Program-made: the position numbers and the translations under genes
The notes under the pieces: model-generated
Database searches by the model: none
Seen by the model: only the letters and a program-made list of their open reading frames with translations
What the model was told of the DNA's origin: nothing
NCBI GenBank assembly: GCA_963573305.1
Contig: OY754337.1
Span: 47,319,164 to 47,383,163, forward strand
Origin: Pyrrhosoma nymphula
Lineage: Eukaryota > Arthropoda > Insecta > Odonata > Coenagrionidae
DNA: 64,000 nucleotides
Direction of reading: 5' to 3'
Shown here: positions 11,051 to 22,576 of the stretch, one piece after another
How the letters are laid out: each line of letters begins with the position of its first letter
Position numbering within the stretch: position 1 is the first letter of the stretch

Positions 11051-14000
11051 ATGACCTCTATCTTACAGTGGGCTTGTAATGGATTTTATAGGCATAAGGA
11101 GGAGCTGGCCATTTTAATCCGAGATTTTAACCCTTCTTTTATGTCTCCAGGAGACGCATCTTAAGGCGAGAGACAGTGGAATTTTAAGGGGATACAAGGT
11201 CGAAAGGCTAGATGACCTTACTGGTCATAGAGCCCATGGCGGGGTGGCGATTGCTGTTCGGGAGGCCCTTTACACCTCTCGAGTACGGATTGACACCCCG
11301 TTTCAGGCTGTGGCCATAACCTTGTTTACTCCGCAAAATATAACGTTATGCAACGTTTATATGCCGGAGGGTGCACCGGTATCTCGTTATAACCTAGAGA
11401 GACTTGTCCAGCAGTTGGCGAAGCCATTTATATTATTGGGCGATTTTAACGCCCATAACCCCTTGTGGGGAAGCTCAAGAGGCCAAAGCACAAGGAGGGG
11501 ACGGATTTTAGCCAGTTTCATCCTCGATTTTAACCTTTTATTACTTAACAACGGTGAGAAAACCCGTTTAAATGTTTTTAATGGAGAATACTCCTGTATA
11601 GACTTTGCTATGGTAACGAGCAGTCTTTTTAACAAGTTTAATTTGTCCGTGCACACAGATCTCTGTGGGAGTGATCACTTCCCCATTTTAATAAATTCTG
11701 AACGAAGTTTTAACACCGATTTTATCCGACCGGGCAATTGGATTGTCCGTAAAGCTGATTGGCAGAATTTTAGAGACGCTTTTAATTTTAAACACAATTG
11801 TAATTGTGATGCCACACACAAACACCACTTGCACAGGCGTGGAATAAGGTGAGATGCATCTCGGGCTCCCGTAGGGAGTACGGCGTCTCTTGCTTGAAAA
11901 TTAATGTCCAAATCGTGAGCTCCCCTCGCGACGTAGCCGAGACTTTTGGCGAGTCACTAGCCAGTATAAGCAGTGACAGGAGTTATTCGGAAGCGTTCTT
12001 GGCCATCAAGGAATGCTTCCAGAGAACTCCTCTTTGCTTTGCCGAGACGTCCGTAATCGCGGAGTATAACGACCCGTTCTCGCTGTGGGAACTACGGTCA
12101 GCCATCGCGAATTCCAAGGACACCTCTCCGGGACTGGACGGAATCCACAACGCCTTCCTTCGAAATCTTTCGGGGGAAGCGTTGATGGAGAGCCTGAGCA
12201 CCCTCAACCAGTTATGGTTCGAGGGTAGTTTCCCATCTTCCTGGAGGGAATCTCCGGTGGTTCCGATCCCTAATCAGGGAAAGAACAGAACGGACCCGAG
12301 TAACTACAGGCCAATCTCCCTTACTAGCTGTCTGTGTAAGGTAATGGAAAGGATGGTAAACCGTCGGCTCGTTTGGTGGTTAGAGCGGGGGAACCTTCTG
12401 TCGAATATCAGGTGTGGTTTCCGGCGAGGTCGATCTACCGTTGATCACCTCGGTCGGAGCGACAATTTCATCCAGGGGGCCTTTCTTCTGCGCCAGCACG
12501 TCATCGCGGTCTTCTTTGACCTGGAGAAGGCGTATGACAGGGTCTGGCGTCAGAAGATTTTAAACACGTTGCATGGCTGGGGTTTTAGGGGAAATCTTCC
12601 CATTTTTATTAAAAATTTTTTATGTGACCGAGTTTTTCGAATCAGAGTAGGTAAGCACCTTTCCGAACCCATTACGCAGAAAAATGGAGTGCCTCAAGGA
12701 TCAGTCCTTAGTGTGACATTGTTCGCTATTGCGATCAATGACGCTGTAGACTGCATCACGGGACCTGTAATGGGATCATTGTTCGTGGATGACCTGGCTT
12801 TTCTCTGCTGGTCATCCAAACTAGTAACCGCGTCCAGACAGATACAACTCTGTCTTAATTAACTGGACGGCTGGTCCCAGAAGAACGGCTTCCGCTTCTC
12901 AGCGGAAAAGACAACATGTGTATATTTTCATCGGTTCAGGGGCAATCATATACTACCAGAGTTACGTCTCGGTGGTAGGGCTTTACCATACGCTGAATCG
13001 GTTCGTTTTCTCGAGATGGTGTTCGATTCCAAGCTTAATTGGAAGGAACACATCCGGATTCTTAAAGAAAAATGTTTTAACGTTTTAAATATTTTACGTG
13101 TTTTATCGCACACTACATGGGGCGCCGACAGGATCACCATGCTTTCATTTTACAGGGCAATGGTGCGTTCCAAGTTGGACTATGGATGTTTCGTCTACTC
13201 CTCGGGCCGCAAAAGCTACCTGAAACCGCTGGCACAACGCGGGGTTACGTTTGGCGACGGGAGCGTTCAGGACGTCTCCCGTTTTAAGCGTATACTCGGA
13301 TGCCGGAGAGCCCCCGCTGGATACTCGGAGGAACATCTTAATGGATAACTACGTCGCAAAAATGTTATCCATGAGGACTCACCCATGATTTAACGTAATT
13401 TTTAATGCCAGGTTTTTAAACATTTTTAACAGGCGGACAAGGGCCACTAAACCCCTTAGCGTCCGTTTTAAAAATTTTATGGACGCAACAGATGTGAGAC
13501 TTCCAGAAGTGTACGGCCATGGATATTCCGGTCACCCACCATGGCGAGTGCCCTATCCTAAGTGTAGTTTTAGCCTATTAGCTGGCCTGAAAGGTTCCAC
13601 GACGCCCATGGAGTACCAACAACTATTTAGGGAAGAGCTGTGCCGCCACTCCGATTTCACTCTCGTGTTTACGGATGGTTCGAAATCCGAGTCGGCATGC
13701 GCATGCACGGTGTTCTCGTCCCACCATGGAGTCATCGGGGTGAAGCTAAGCCCGCTGTGCAGTATCTACACGGCGGAGCTTTTCGCCATTAAGATGGCTC
13801 TTGGTGGTATTAGGGGCAATTGCGGCGCATACATGGTCTGCAGTGACTATGAGTGCGCTGCAGGCCATTTCCGGGTATTCCCCGATGCACCCACTTGTCC
13901 AGGAGATTCATAATCATCTTTTATCCCTTTCTAATAAGGGAATCGTTATCCGTTTTCTGTGGGTACCTGGACACGTGGGAATAGCCGGTAACGAGATGGC

Positions 14001-14667
14001 CGACTCGGCAGCGAAGCAGGCTCTTCAAGACGAACACATTTCGTCAGCATTGGTACCGCACGAAGACTTAAAGGCTACGCTGCGCAGGCACAGGCCAACT
14101 CTGACTTAGATCCGTCTGTGTACACTGGCACAAAATTGGAGTGATTCCCTTGAAACATTGAAAACTGACGCTGGTATTCCGAGGGAGTGGTGAAGGATTT
14201 TTGTAGATCACACAAGACCGCTTCAACCACGGGGGTGGGTGTTAACCAGGGAGGTTGTGATGAGTAAGGGACAGGGTACACTTTAGGTAGCCTTTGGACA
14301 GTGGAAGAAAACCTGGCATTCTCTGACAGAAAATAAGTTACGCACCATAAAGCCGGTGGTATCAGTGTGGCCCACATCAGTCGCGAGGACTCGCAGGGAA
14401 GAGGTCGCAATCACACGGTTGAGGATAGGGCACTGTGCCCTCACTCACTCTTACCTCTTCACTGAAGAGAAGATCCTGCCCTACTGTGAGGATTGCGACT
14501 CTCCCATCACTGTGAGACACCTTCTGACGGTGTGTGATAAGTACCGTGCTCTGCGCATCCGGCTGAACATCAGGGGAGACCTAGGACACGTCCTAGGAGA
14601 CGATCCTGATTGTGTCTGTCGGATAATGTTATTTTTAAAAGAGTCTGGGCTTTTTAACTGTTTGTGA
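11051..14667 (+). pseudogene. LINE ORF2 polyprotein: endonuclease, reverse transcriptase, RNase H, multiply broken
   Basis: Starts at ATG 11051. Endonuclease motifs are GDFNAHN and GSDHFPI. RT motifs are FFDLEKAYDRVW, NGVPQGSVLS and FVDDLAF. RNase H motifs are FTDGSKS and YTAELFAI. Visible damage: a 1-nt loss near 11144; loss of most of the endonuclease-RT linker near 11815-11840, where about 100 residues expected for the family are missing; TAA at 12859-12861; a frameshift near 13230; TGA at about 13387-13389; a frameshift near 13850; and an inverted foreign segment at about 14083-14345. The C-terminal domain (WPTSVARTRREE ... FLKESGLFNCL) then resumes on +. The element cannot encode a working ORF2 protein. 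Confidence 0.9.
14083..14345 (-). repeat. Inverted LINE RNase H fragment inside ORF2
   Basis: On the minus strand this piece reads as a LINE RNase H N-terminus (PVYTDGSKSELACAC preceded by SEYQRQFSMFQGNHSN). It corresponds to the + strand segment FTDGSKSESACAC at about 13.67 kb but is clearly diverged from it. It replaces the expected stretch between RNase H and the C-terminal domain of the host LINE. It is therefore an inverted segment from a different family member rather than a simple inversion of the resident copy. Confidence 0.75.
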
Positions 14668-14830
14668 CCAACCATTATTTGGTGTTTTATCTCACGCCCA
14701 TTTTAATGGGAGTTGTGTTACTTTTATTTGACTATTTAATTATTTATTTTAAATAACTTGACATGGTGATGTTAGATTGACGTTGTGCGAATGACCTTAG
14801 CCGTCGAAGCACCCAAATCACCCAAATACT

Positions 14831-15134
14831 ACTTCTACTGTAGAGAGGTAGTTCTTTGGGGCGCATCGTTGTGTGGCTCCTAAATGTAGAACCAATTTAC
14901 CTACTTATTTTCCTTTCACCTTTCCTAATCTTACAGTTACATTTCGCTAGTTTTATTAAGTTCTCAGAATACTAGAAAGGAGACTTGAAGATGACATAAA
15001 CTGTCGAAACCAGGGTTGTGAATAAAAAACTTACAAGTGAAATTCGCAAAGTTCGCTCTTTTTCTGTCATGAAGAAATTTCACAAAGTTACTCCTGACGT
15101 CGTTCGTTTTGTTAAATCGTTTAGTTTTATTTCC
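14831..15134. other. LINE downstream flank with retroelement remnant
   Basis: No gene. The word GTGTGGCTCCTAAATGTAGA at about 14870-14889 is repeated in reverse complement at about 30720-30745, where it lies in a three-copy repeat also seen at 63 kb. It is probably a relic of the same retroelement. Confidence 0.5.
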
Positions 15135-15426
15135 AGCCAAGCTAGGAATGTGTTAAGCCAATACCTCACTTCTGGAAATATTGTGTGAATGCATGGAATA
15201 TTTTAATTCTGAAATTTTGTTGAGACCTGTGCAATGTATGTATATACATTAATTACATCCAATATATTCATAATCTGTTATAATACGATGATGAAGTTGT
15301 TTTAGGATCAAGGTAGAGACATACAGTGCACAGGTTTCAACAAAGTTTTCAGAATTAAAATATGCCATGTATTGATGCAATATTTCCAGGAGTGTGGTTA
15401 TGGTTTAAGACATTCCTAGCTTGGCT
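15135..15426. mobile_element. Foldback element, ~110-bp arms
   Basis: Two long imperfect inverted arms, about 15135-15242 and 15317-15426, with outer ends AGCCAAGCTAGGAATGT and its exact reverse complement. Arms remain alignable throughout, with small indels, and enclose an AT-rich spacer of about 75 bp. No coding capacity. No clear target duplication was found, so the superfamily is open. Confidence 0.8.
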
Positions 15427-16070
15427 GATGATGTGATAGTTGTTTTTAAGTTATTAGATTTGGGTGCATTAATTTTGTTCGACCGAATTCGGCTGGAATT
15501 CTGTAAAGAAAATTAACATCCGGTTCAAAGCAAGACCGTCTCATTGCCTATTTTTAAGGCACAGCGCTTTGCAGAATAGGCAGTAGCAGCGCCGAAAAGG
15601 AGAAACACTTTATCAAGAGAATTCTTAACCAAGGTAAAAGAGTTCATCATACTTTAAAAAAAATGTCGTTGTAAAACGGTAAACACCATGAATGTTTACT
15701 TCCCATTTTCTTTAGCTAAGGGAATTTTCAACAACTCTTCTCTCTAAAATCACTTCCCTAACTTAATTACTGAACTTTCGTATGAAAATTTTAATTTAAG
15801 CAATATATTGGGTACCAGTGTTTAGAAAATAACACCGAATATACCGTTATATCGACTTGAAAAATATACGGGAATATATCGATATATTGGCCAAAATATA
15901 CCGGATATACCTATAGGTAGGTATATGGATATATACCACATATCCCTAATTGACAATCCCTTCCCCAGTTCTTGCAGAAACATTTATCTTGGGTCGTGCC
16001 TTTTATTATTCGGCGGATTATTTTATCCAGTCTCCTTACCTGAAACGGCTGCGTTCTTCCCTCATTTAGC
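15427..16070. other. AT-rich non-coding stretch
   Basis: No gene. At 15835-15945 it is rich in ATATACCG/CGATAT words that form several short dyads, resembling a degenerate repeat. Nothing else recognisable. Confidence 0.4.
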
Positions 16071-16131
16071 TTGACGCTCCGAGATCGCCCTTCCTCTTGC
16101 AAATGCGGTTCAGTCAGCTACGCGACGTCCT

Positions 16132-16691
16132 TTGGTATCGGCACTCGCCTATGCGCGAAAGGAGAGTTCATCCAGTGGGGCGACTCAGAGGTCTCCCAAT
16201 TCAACCCTTCGTCTGGTGACGCTTCATACCCTCTCCCGACTCCCCCCACCAACCTTCCCCCACCTACATTCCCCCAAGCTAAAACCCACCCCCTCCCATC
16301 ATGCTCGTCGACTCTATATCGTGATCAGTCGTTTCTTTGACAAGACGCACGCAGGTGATCGCAGCGCTGACAGTGACCGTTCGTGTTTAGCCAGTTCATT
16401 GCTTTACGCGGGTGTATGCCTCTTGAACTGTAGTTCTTTACATCTACATGGATCCCTCCCTAAAAGTCACTTCAAGGGTGTGTGGCAGTTCTTTCGGGAG
16501 CTAACCCAGAGAGAGGAAATGAGCTGCGGCCCGGAGTATGTCACGAACACGATTATGTCCGTGGCGAGGACAGTGGTCAACTGCTGGGCTTCGCCAGTTC
16601 GTCGCTTCAGGGGTGAGCACAGCCCAGGGACTGCAGTTCGATCTAGGATGGAGGCAGTGGAAGGAATAGACGTAGGCTTGATCATCTTTGG
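16132..16691 (+). other. Possible host 5' exon ending at a GTGAGT donor
   Basis: A CG-richer island in AT-rich DNA with an open frame of about 190 codons whose N-terminal half is Pro/Ser/His-rich and unconvincing. Near its end an ATG in fair context (16647-16649) begins MEAVEGIDVGLIIF, followed immediately by G|GTGAGT at 16691. This looks like a first coding exon of a host gene whose later exons are not visible here. I recognise no family. It could equally be chance. Confidence 0.25.
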
Positions 16692-17555
16692 TGAGTTGAA
16701 TACAGTTTAAAAAAATTCCATTGGCAGACGTTAATCAATTCAATATATGGTATACATTAATGAATACAAGTCGCGTTTAATTCTGTACATTATGTCTAAA
16801 ATGAAATATATACTCATTAGATCTTTGCATTTTTACCATCTTTCGTTGTTTCAAAAATGCGTTCCAGAGATGTATTTTTCAAAGTTGAATGCCTCTTAGT
16901 GTTTTCATTTCAGGGAACTATTTCTGTAGTTGATCTTATAATCCGTTGATGCACAAGAGTTATCACCTTTTTGATGTTATTTTTGTTCCACCTGTAATAT
17001 TTCATCAAATGAGGTTTGGACTTAATTAAATGGTGCTCTTCATTTTTCGTCCTTAGCTCCGAGTTACAATTACCATGGGATTTCCATAGACTCTGAATAT
17101 AGATAGACCGAGTAATGTGATATTCTTTGCATGGTATTTTCCGTGTTTAATAACTATGTGGTTTAGGTGTATATTTTTTCCAGCTTTGTTTTTGTCAGGA
17201 GGTTAGGCCCAATTAAATATTTAAGAGCATGGAAAAAAATTTAGGTAATAAGCATTAAACCTACTTGCTGGCCTGCCTGAACCATTCCGTCCACAAATGT
17301 AACAGATAAATAAAATCAGCACTCTTGTACGTTATGCAGGTCCCATTCCACTGAAATTGTTTATTGAGGTTATATACCCCCTCATTCGCCGTCGCAACAT
17401 TATTTATATCTAGTTAATGTAGGTATCTGCTTTTGGTTGAAATCACTTCGTGACCGTATGATATTTTAAATGGCGGATGGTTGGGGTTTCCTCATATTGT
17501 CGTGCGTAGGGGCAGATATAAGTTATTACATAGGTATATACCTAGCTGGCGTTGA
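16692..17555. other. Non-coding stretch, possible intron
   Basis: AT-rich, no open frame with recognisable content and no clear repeat. If the preceding exon is real this would be intron. Confidence 0.35.
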
Positions 17556-17740
17556 AGGTGGCAGCGTTATGTCCTTGCCTGCCACCCTGGAGGTTTTCGG
17601 TTCGAACCCAGCTGGGTGGCTTCACGCCATCCAGGGTATAGTTTGATGTGCTCGTATTAGCATATGTGTTTAAAATGTTTAGTAACTATCGAAAGACGTT
17701 TCCATGAAAGAAGTAATTATTATTATATTGCGACAGATTT
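17556..17740 (+). repeat. tRNA-headed SINE-like repeat
   Basis: Plus-strand head GGTGGCAGCGTTATGTCCTT with a B box GGTTCGAACCC near 17601-17611, followed by a body and a degenerate ATTATTATTATATT tail near 17718-17735. The head has the same layout as those at about 8010 and 59452. Not a functional tRNA gene: the acceptor stem is absent. Confidence 0.55.
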
Positions 17741-19664
17741 TAAAACCCTGTGATATCTAATCGCCTTGTCTCTTTTTGTATTGCGATAGGACGAAAAATA
17801 TGCATTAGAAGCTATGAAACTTTTTCGGAGCTCTGAGCGTCTTCCTTTCCGTCCACCGCAATTTTTCTATTCTCCTCGACACCCCCATCTCTAACACCTG
17901 CTGCATTTTCTAGTCTTTCTTTCTCAGACCTCCGGTATCTGCACCATAGAGTGCTAAAATTTATTTTGAAGTATCCGCCAAACTTAACTTTACATTCTTA
18001 CACAAGCTCCCCGTCATTACCTTTCTCCCATTAGTGAACACTTATTCCATTTCCCAATTGGGGTATTGGGTAATTTTCCTTCTAATATATTTAAAACATA
18101 CTATTTTCCTACTACGTACCACCTAAGTAGCACTCCAGTTTTCCCCCTAAATATAATAACTAGCCTCCCTCTATTTGTCCTAGTAAATCCCATTACACTT
18201 GATTTACTATGATTAATCCTCATTCCCTATTCCCCGGACTGATTATATTAAGTATTTACCAATGCTTACAATCCCTTAGGTGATCGGCTAACCAACGGCT
18301 GGTCTTTTGCTAACCAAACTAACTTTATCAGCTGCCCTACATATATTCCCTCATCTAGCTCCACTTTCCTCACATACCATTTCTCCAGCATAAATTTTAA
18401 AATGCAAAGGCGACAACGGGCAGTTTTTCCTCGCCCTACAACCTATTACTGCCGACCCATATACTATATCAGTCAACCTCCCCTCCTGTGGGCCTTGTAC
18501 TGGTTCCGGATGAGTCTCTCATATTTTCTCCTATTTCTGTATATTCGGATGTTGTCTTGGGTAAGAATTGTCCTCTTTGAGTCACCCCGAAATTACTGTG
18601 ATCTGAATCTAAGTAAACTTTGCTTCGCCTGTAAACTTCCGTGCCTATAACGGCTCCCAAGCTAAAGCTTATGTGACCCTTGACGCACTCTCTGATCGAT
18701 CGTGGCGGTTTTTATTGGAGGATGTGGGTTTACTTCGTATTTTATCTAAATTCACCCATCAAATTTTCTGAAAATTATATAGTCAAAAATACTTGCGGCG
18801 TACCTACTCGAGATACGGCCGAAATTGGACGATGTAGTCATCTGGGTAAGTCAAAATTGTAGCACTCTACAGTAGAGAACATAAGTATCGTTCTTCCGCC
18901 TAGACCTTTCCCCTCATTCTACTATTCTTACCTATGAGATGTCACTTCTTATGTTGTTTTTCGAGGGTTACTTTGTTCTTCTATTATTCGACGCGGGCAA
19001 GCATAAATGGGGAAACGAAATGGTGGTTTAATTCCGTCGGTTTGGGACTCACAATACAAACAGCCGTGATGGTCACACGTGGGATTCAGTGGAGGAAGCC
19101 TGTGGGGGGTAGCTGGGATGGGAACTATGCTCTAGGGGAAGGGGGTAGTGGGCACCGAAGGCTCTTCTCATTCGACCGTGCATTGTTTGTGCACGGAACA
19201 CTCGTGGCGCGTTATGAGAATAACCAGCCGCTGCGCTGAGACAACCTCCTCGGAGAGCAGTCTATATTCTTTTAGGAGGTTCCGCCGTGACTCAGTAAGC
19301 CAAAGAAATAGAAAAATTAAGAAAATGTGGAATTCGGTAAACCTTGAAGTGACAAATCTTATATGGTAACTACTGTGTGTACGGGGAAGCCATATTTACA
19401 TTTAAATGTAAGGCAGTCATTTGGATTTCAGAGATGGTGTTATAGTATTTTTTTTAAAATATTCCCCTCTTGAGCGCACAGCCGTTCCACATCTCATGGA
19501 AACGGCTTTCACATTGTTGGCAAACACCTCATTTTGGGTGAAAAAGGCGTGATTTGCGAAAAATTAGGTATGATCAGAAAGCGAAAACCTTTTTTAATGT
19601 ATTACGAGGCTAAATTTTGTGTGATTGTAGTGATATATCGCTCAATCTAACCTAACACTAGTGA
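17741..19664. other. Long stretch without a recognisable gene
   Basis: Short open frames only, none with domains or splice support. Mildly pyrimidine-rich between about 17.82 and 18.5 kb. No repeat structure I could define. Confidence 0.4.
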
Positions 19665-20250
19665 TATGGTAGGGACAGATGTGACATTGAGTGGTTGACG
19701 TATTTAAGAGATTGTTTATTGTTAACGGTTCAACAAATAGAAATTGGACGCTATGGTTTCTTATCCAAGCAAGATCGCATTAGCTACATAAGCCGACGTG
19801 TTTTGGCAGGTTCTCTTTGGACTGCTGCTCGGTACAATAGGTTGAAATTCCAAAATTATGATTTAGATGCGGCCTTCTTTTTCTTTGTAGGCTTGCAGCC
19901 TGTTATTTACCGATTAATATTCGTAATGTACATTTTTTCCACATCTACCAAGGTCGTCCAGCATATCTTTTTCTTTCTGGCCATTCATCCCTCGAAATAT
20001 TCTCTATCCTGTCGTATACCATTCAGTTTATGTGGTCACTTCACGTATTACTTCGCTCTATGGCTTATGTATTCATTGGTGTTGTTACACGTTCCTCTCT
20101 TATATTGGTATTGCCTCTTCGATATTTTCTTGTTCTCCCGAGTATTTCCCGAATCCTTCATTTCAGTTGCTTCTAGTAATCTATCTGTGTGTTTTGATTT
20201 CACTCTTGCTTCAATGCCATTTTTAATATTGGTCTAATTTAAATTTTAGA
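19665..20250. repeat. Dispersed repeat D, copy 1
   Basis: Begins TAGGGACAGATGTGACATTG and is about 85% alike by eye to 23400-23860, including the segments GAAATTGGACGCTA and TTTCCACATCTACCAAG. A plus-strand open frame of 180 codons crosses it, but the copy at 23.6 kb does not preserve it as one frame. I therefore regard it as non-coding or as relic retroelement DNA on the opposite strand. Confidence 0.65.
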
Positions 20251-20979
20251 TAATTTAGCATTTTTTTCTTTTGCTGTGTATTTATTTATTCATGTCAAAC
20301 TTTATAGGACACCTGGTACTTTGAGGGCCTTGCCTATTTGTTTTTCCCCTTATTGTTATAACATACATCGGCTTGTTTACTACCAAGTAGGTACATAATT
20401 TCTTTCACTTGCTCAAATCTTATTTTTATCCTTAGTTACAGCTATAGATATTTTTGCAGGCTGATAAGATAATATTACAGACGATGTTCCTTATCCTTAG
20501 TCTCGGCGATCACCATCGTGTTATCAGCTTAACTAATTAACCTAATATGATCATGATGTAATTTATAGCCCCTCTTCATTTATCCTCTTTTATAAAATAT
20601 CTTTTAGGTTGTTTATTGTGTCACTCGTCTTAAGATTGAATAACTTTGGGCTGAGGGAGTCCCCTTGTCTTTTTTTATTGAGTGCTATAGGCATGCACAT
20701 CCCTCAATAATTGTTGAAATAATTGTATCGTGTGTATATCTCTCTAGATGATGTTAATTTGCCGATGTAGTCACTGAAACTATGTCCACGTTGTAAAATG
20801 TTATTTCTTTTTTGCCATGAATTTCACAAATTATTCGCTTTAAAGACAGACATTGCGAAATTTTCTGTATCTACACCCGTCTTTAGCGGAGACCTCGACA
20901 GGAGTTTCCTACGTTAGTCGCCGTTGAAAAGAATTGCCGAGAATTTCGCGATGTGTTTCTTTCTCATTTTTTTGTTCCA

Positions 20980-21740
20980 TCATGCTCGTCTCTATCTATG
21001 AATTTTATCACCAAATGGCTGCAGCTCCAACCTCTGAACTTTATTTATAGATAAATGTATAGGGGTCTTCATGCTTGGTACTAACGCGACATCTTGAATA
21101 ATGCAGTACTCCGTCGGAATAGTTGAAATCTCCTTGAACATAACTTTGAAACCTGCGAATTAGTTTGCGTGTATTCTCTTGAGACGGAAAAAATCACCTA
21201 AAACACGTGAAGAGAGAAAATTGATTTCCTTGAATCAGATTTTTATTGTTGCCTAATTATCACGGTGGCTATTAAGTTGTAAGTGGAAATTGCTCCGTAG
21301 ATAAAATGAATGCAAAGTTACCAAACCAAAAAAATTAAATTTTAAAATAGCTAACGAAATTCATATAAAATTGAAAAACGAATTGTGAAAATTTCGCGCA
21401 AAATTATAATCACGGATTATCGTAAAATATAAATATAGGTGGTGAAAAAGACGAGGCGGTGAAGATTAACTCTAGTGGGGATCGAACCTCCCGACTTCGG
21501 GTTAGCAGCGGGGATATAACCTCCGCTGCCACCGACGTCGGTAATTATAGTTTTTGGAAAAGGTAGTTCGTTTCATATTGTGCTCGAAAGCAGCGAGCTT
21601 ATTCCTCGTGTGGGCTTCGTAGTGAAGGCCTGCGGGCGGAGACGGGAGGGGTGGAGGGGGGAGGCGGAGGTGGCCAGGCGGCCCAAGCCTGGCCACCTCC
21701 GCCTCCGCCAGTATCACATCAGAGCATCATGCTCTTGGGT
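20980..21740. repeat. Repeat R, copy with minus-strand tRNA-like module
   Basis: Body begins near TCATGCTCGTCTCTATCTAT, runs through TTATCACGGTGGCTATTAAG, and ends in a tRNA-like module on - (about 21472-21541, B box AGGTTCGATCCC). A tail follows containing TTATTCCTCGTGTGGGCTTC and a G-rich run. At least six further copies lie at 36-62 kb. The module is always in the same orientation relative to the body, so it was amplified with the body rather than inserted each time. Confidence 0.75.
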
Positions 21741-22070
21741 TTAACAGGTCGTTTTGCGTTAACCTATTCAATTCGAAGATTTGAGCGAGAAAATTCATTG
21801 TCTTCGCGTGCATCTGACTGCCGACCAGTCGACGATATGGCGACGCGAGCGTGAGGTGAGTTAGGCAAGACACGAGCCTCTACCACTGTTTTTCTAGTTG
21901 AAGAAGCGAATCTCGTAATATCTTCTTCGTGAGTGGGTGTCGCGGAGTGTTTGTTCTTGGTTCGAAGAGAGAGATGACATTTGTGTTGTTGAGAATTTGC
22001 GTTTTAAGTGTTTCTTAGTGACCGAGTGGAATACCGTTTATATTGCCAGTGACGCAGTGCTGTGAAATCT
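21541..22070. repeat. Duplicated block, copy 1 (partner at 23.84-24.32 kb)
   Basis: Starts in the R tail and continues through GACCAGTCGACGATATGGCG and GAGTGGAATACCGTTTAT, all found again in order at 23840-24320. Copy 1 carries GTGAGGTGAGTTAGG, a potential splice donor, where copy 2 has a 5-bp shorter GTGAGGTAGG. Non-coding. Confidence 0.7.
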
Positions 22071-22276
22071 AAACAAACATGCTCAGGAGGATTATTCTTA
22101 AGCATGATCTTTGAGAGTACCTATAGTGATCCATCCTCTTCCAAAATCGTCGTTTCATTGTGACAACACGTCAATCATCAGATTGGTATTGAGTGTAGTG
22201 CCAGGGTAATTGTGAAAGCAGATTGAAAGAAAGGCGTCTGATATCCTTTTGCCCCTTTCCATGGAAACTCGAATCG
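22071..22276 (+). other. Possible first coding exon with donor
   Basis: Unique sequence downstream of the duplicated block. It ends in an ATG at 22261 in good context (TTTCCATGG), five codons (METRI) and G|GTGAGT at 22276. This is compatible with the 5' UTR and initiator exon of a host gene on +. No continuing exon is recognised. Confidence 0.25.
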
Positions 22277-22576
22277 GTGAGTTTAGTGATAAAAGAAACC
22301 ATATACGGCTTTCATTTTAAAATTTAAGGGCTTTTAGGGAGTGTGAAGAAAATACAGAAATATTAACACTGACACACAAAATCTAACTTAAATACTCAGT
22401 AACTGACAAAGATACAACTTTACGTAGTATTACTAAACAAGGTAGGTCGTTGCGCATCTGTCGACGCACTCCGATGCGCTTTTGTCAAAACCTATGACGT
22501 CACTTGGACTACAGACTGGAGTTGCTCTGTTTATGCTGCACTGTTATTGACGGTGGTTCATTGAGAGAGTTTGTGC

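Larger units (their letters stand above)
9541..14830 (+). mobile_element. Non-LTR retrotransposon with APE endonuclease, RT and RNase H (Jockey/I group), defective
   Basis: Two open reading frames in the usual LINE order, with a 5' UTR containing CGGTTTGCGGTGCGGC and a 3' region ending near the CACCCAAATCACCCAAATAC tail. RNase H downstream of RT points to the I-like/Jockey assemblage rather than CR1 or RTE. The C-terminal end FLKESGLFNCL is like those of insect elements of this group. The 5' border is uncertain and no target duplication was identified. Confidence 0.85.

Noticed and set aside
19695..20237. 180-codon hydrophobic open frame
   Set aside because: The duplicate at 23.58-24.04 kb does not keep the frame; the Leu/Phe-rich content reflects T-rich DNA.
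21472..21541. tRNA gene
   Set aside because: B box present but no complete cloverleaf or acceptor stem; it recurs identically placed in a long repeat. The same applies to the modules at 36.7, 50.4, 54.6, 60.1 and 62.0 kb, and to the SINE heads at 8.0, 17.6 and 59.45 kb.
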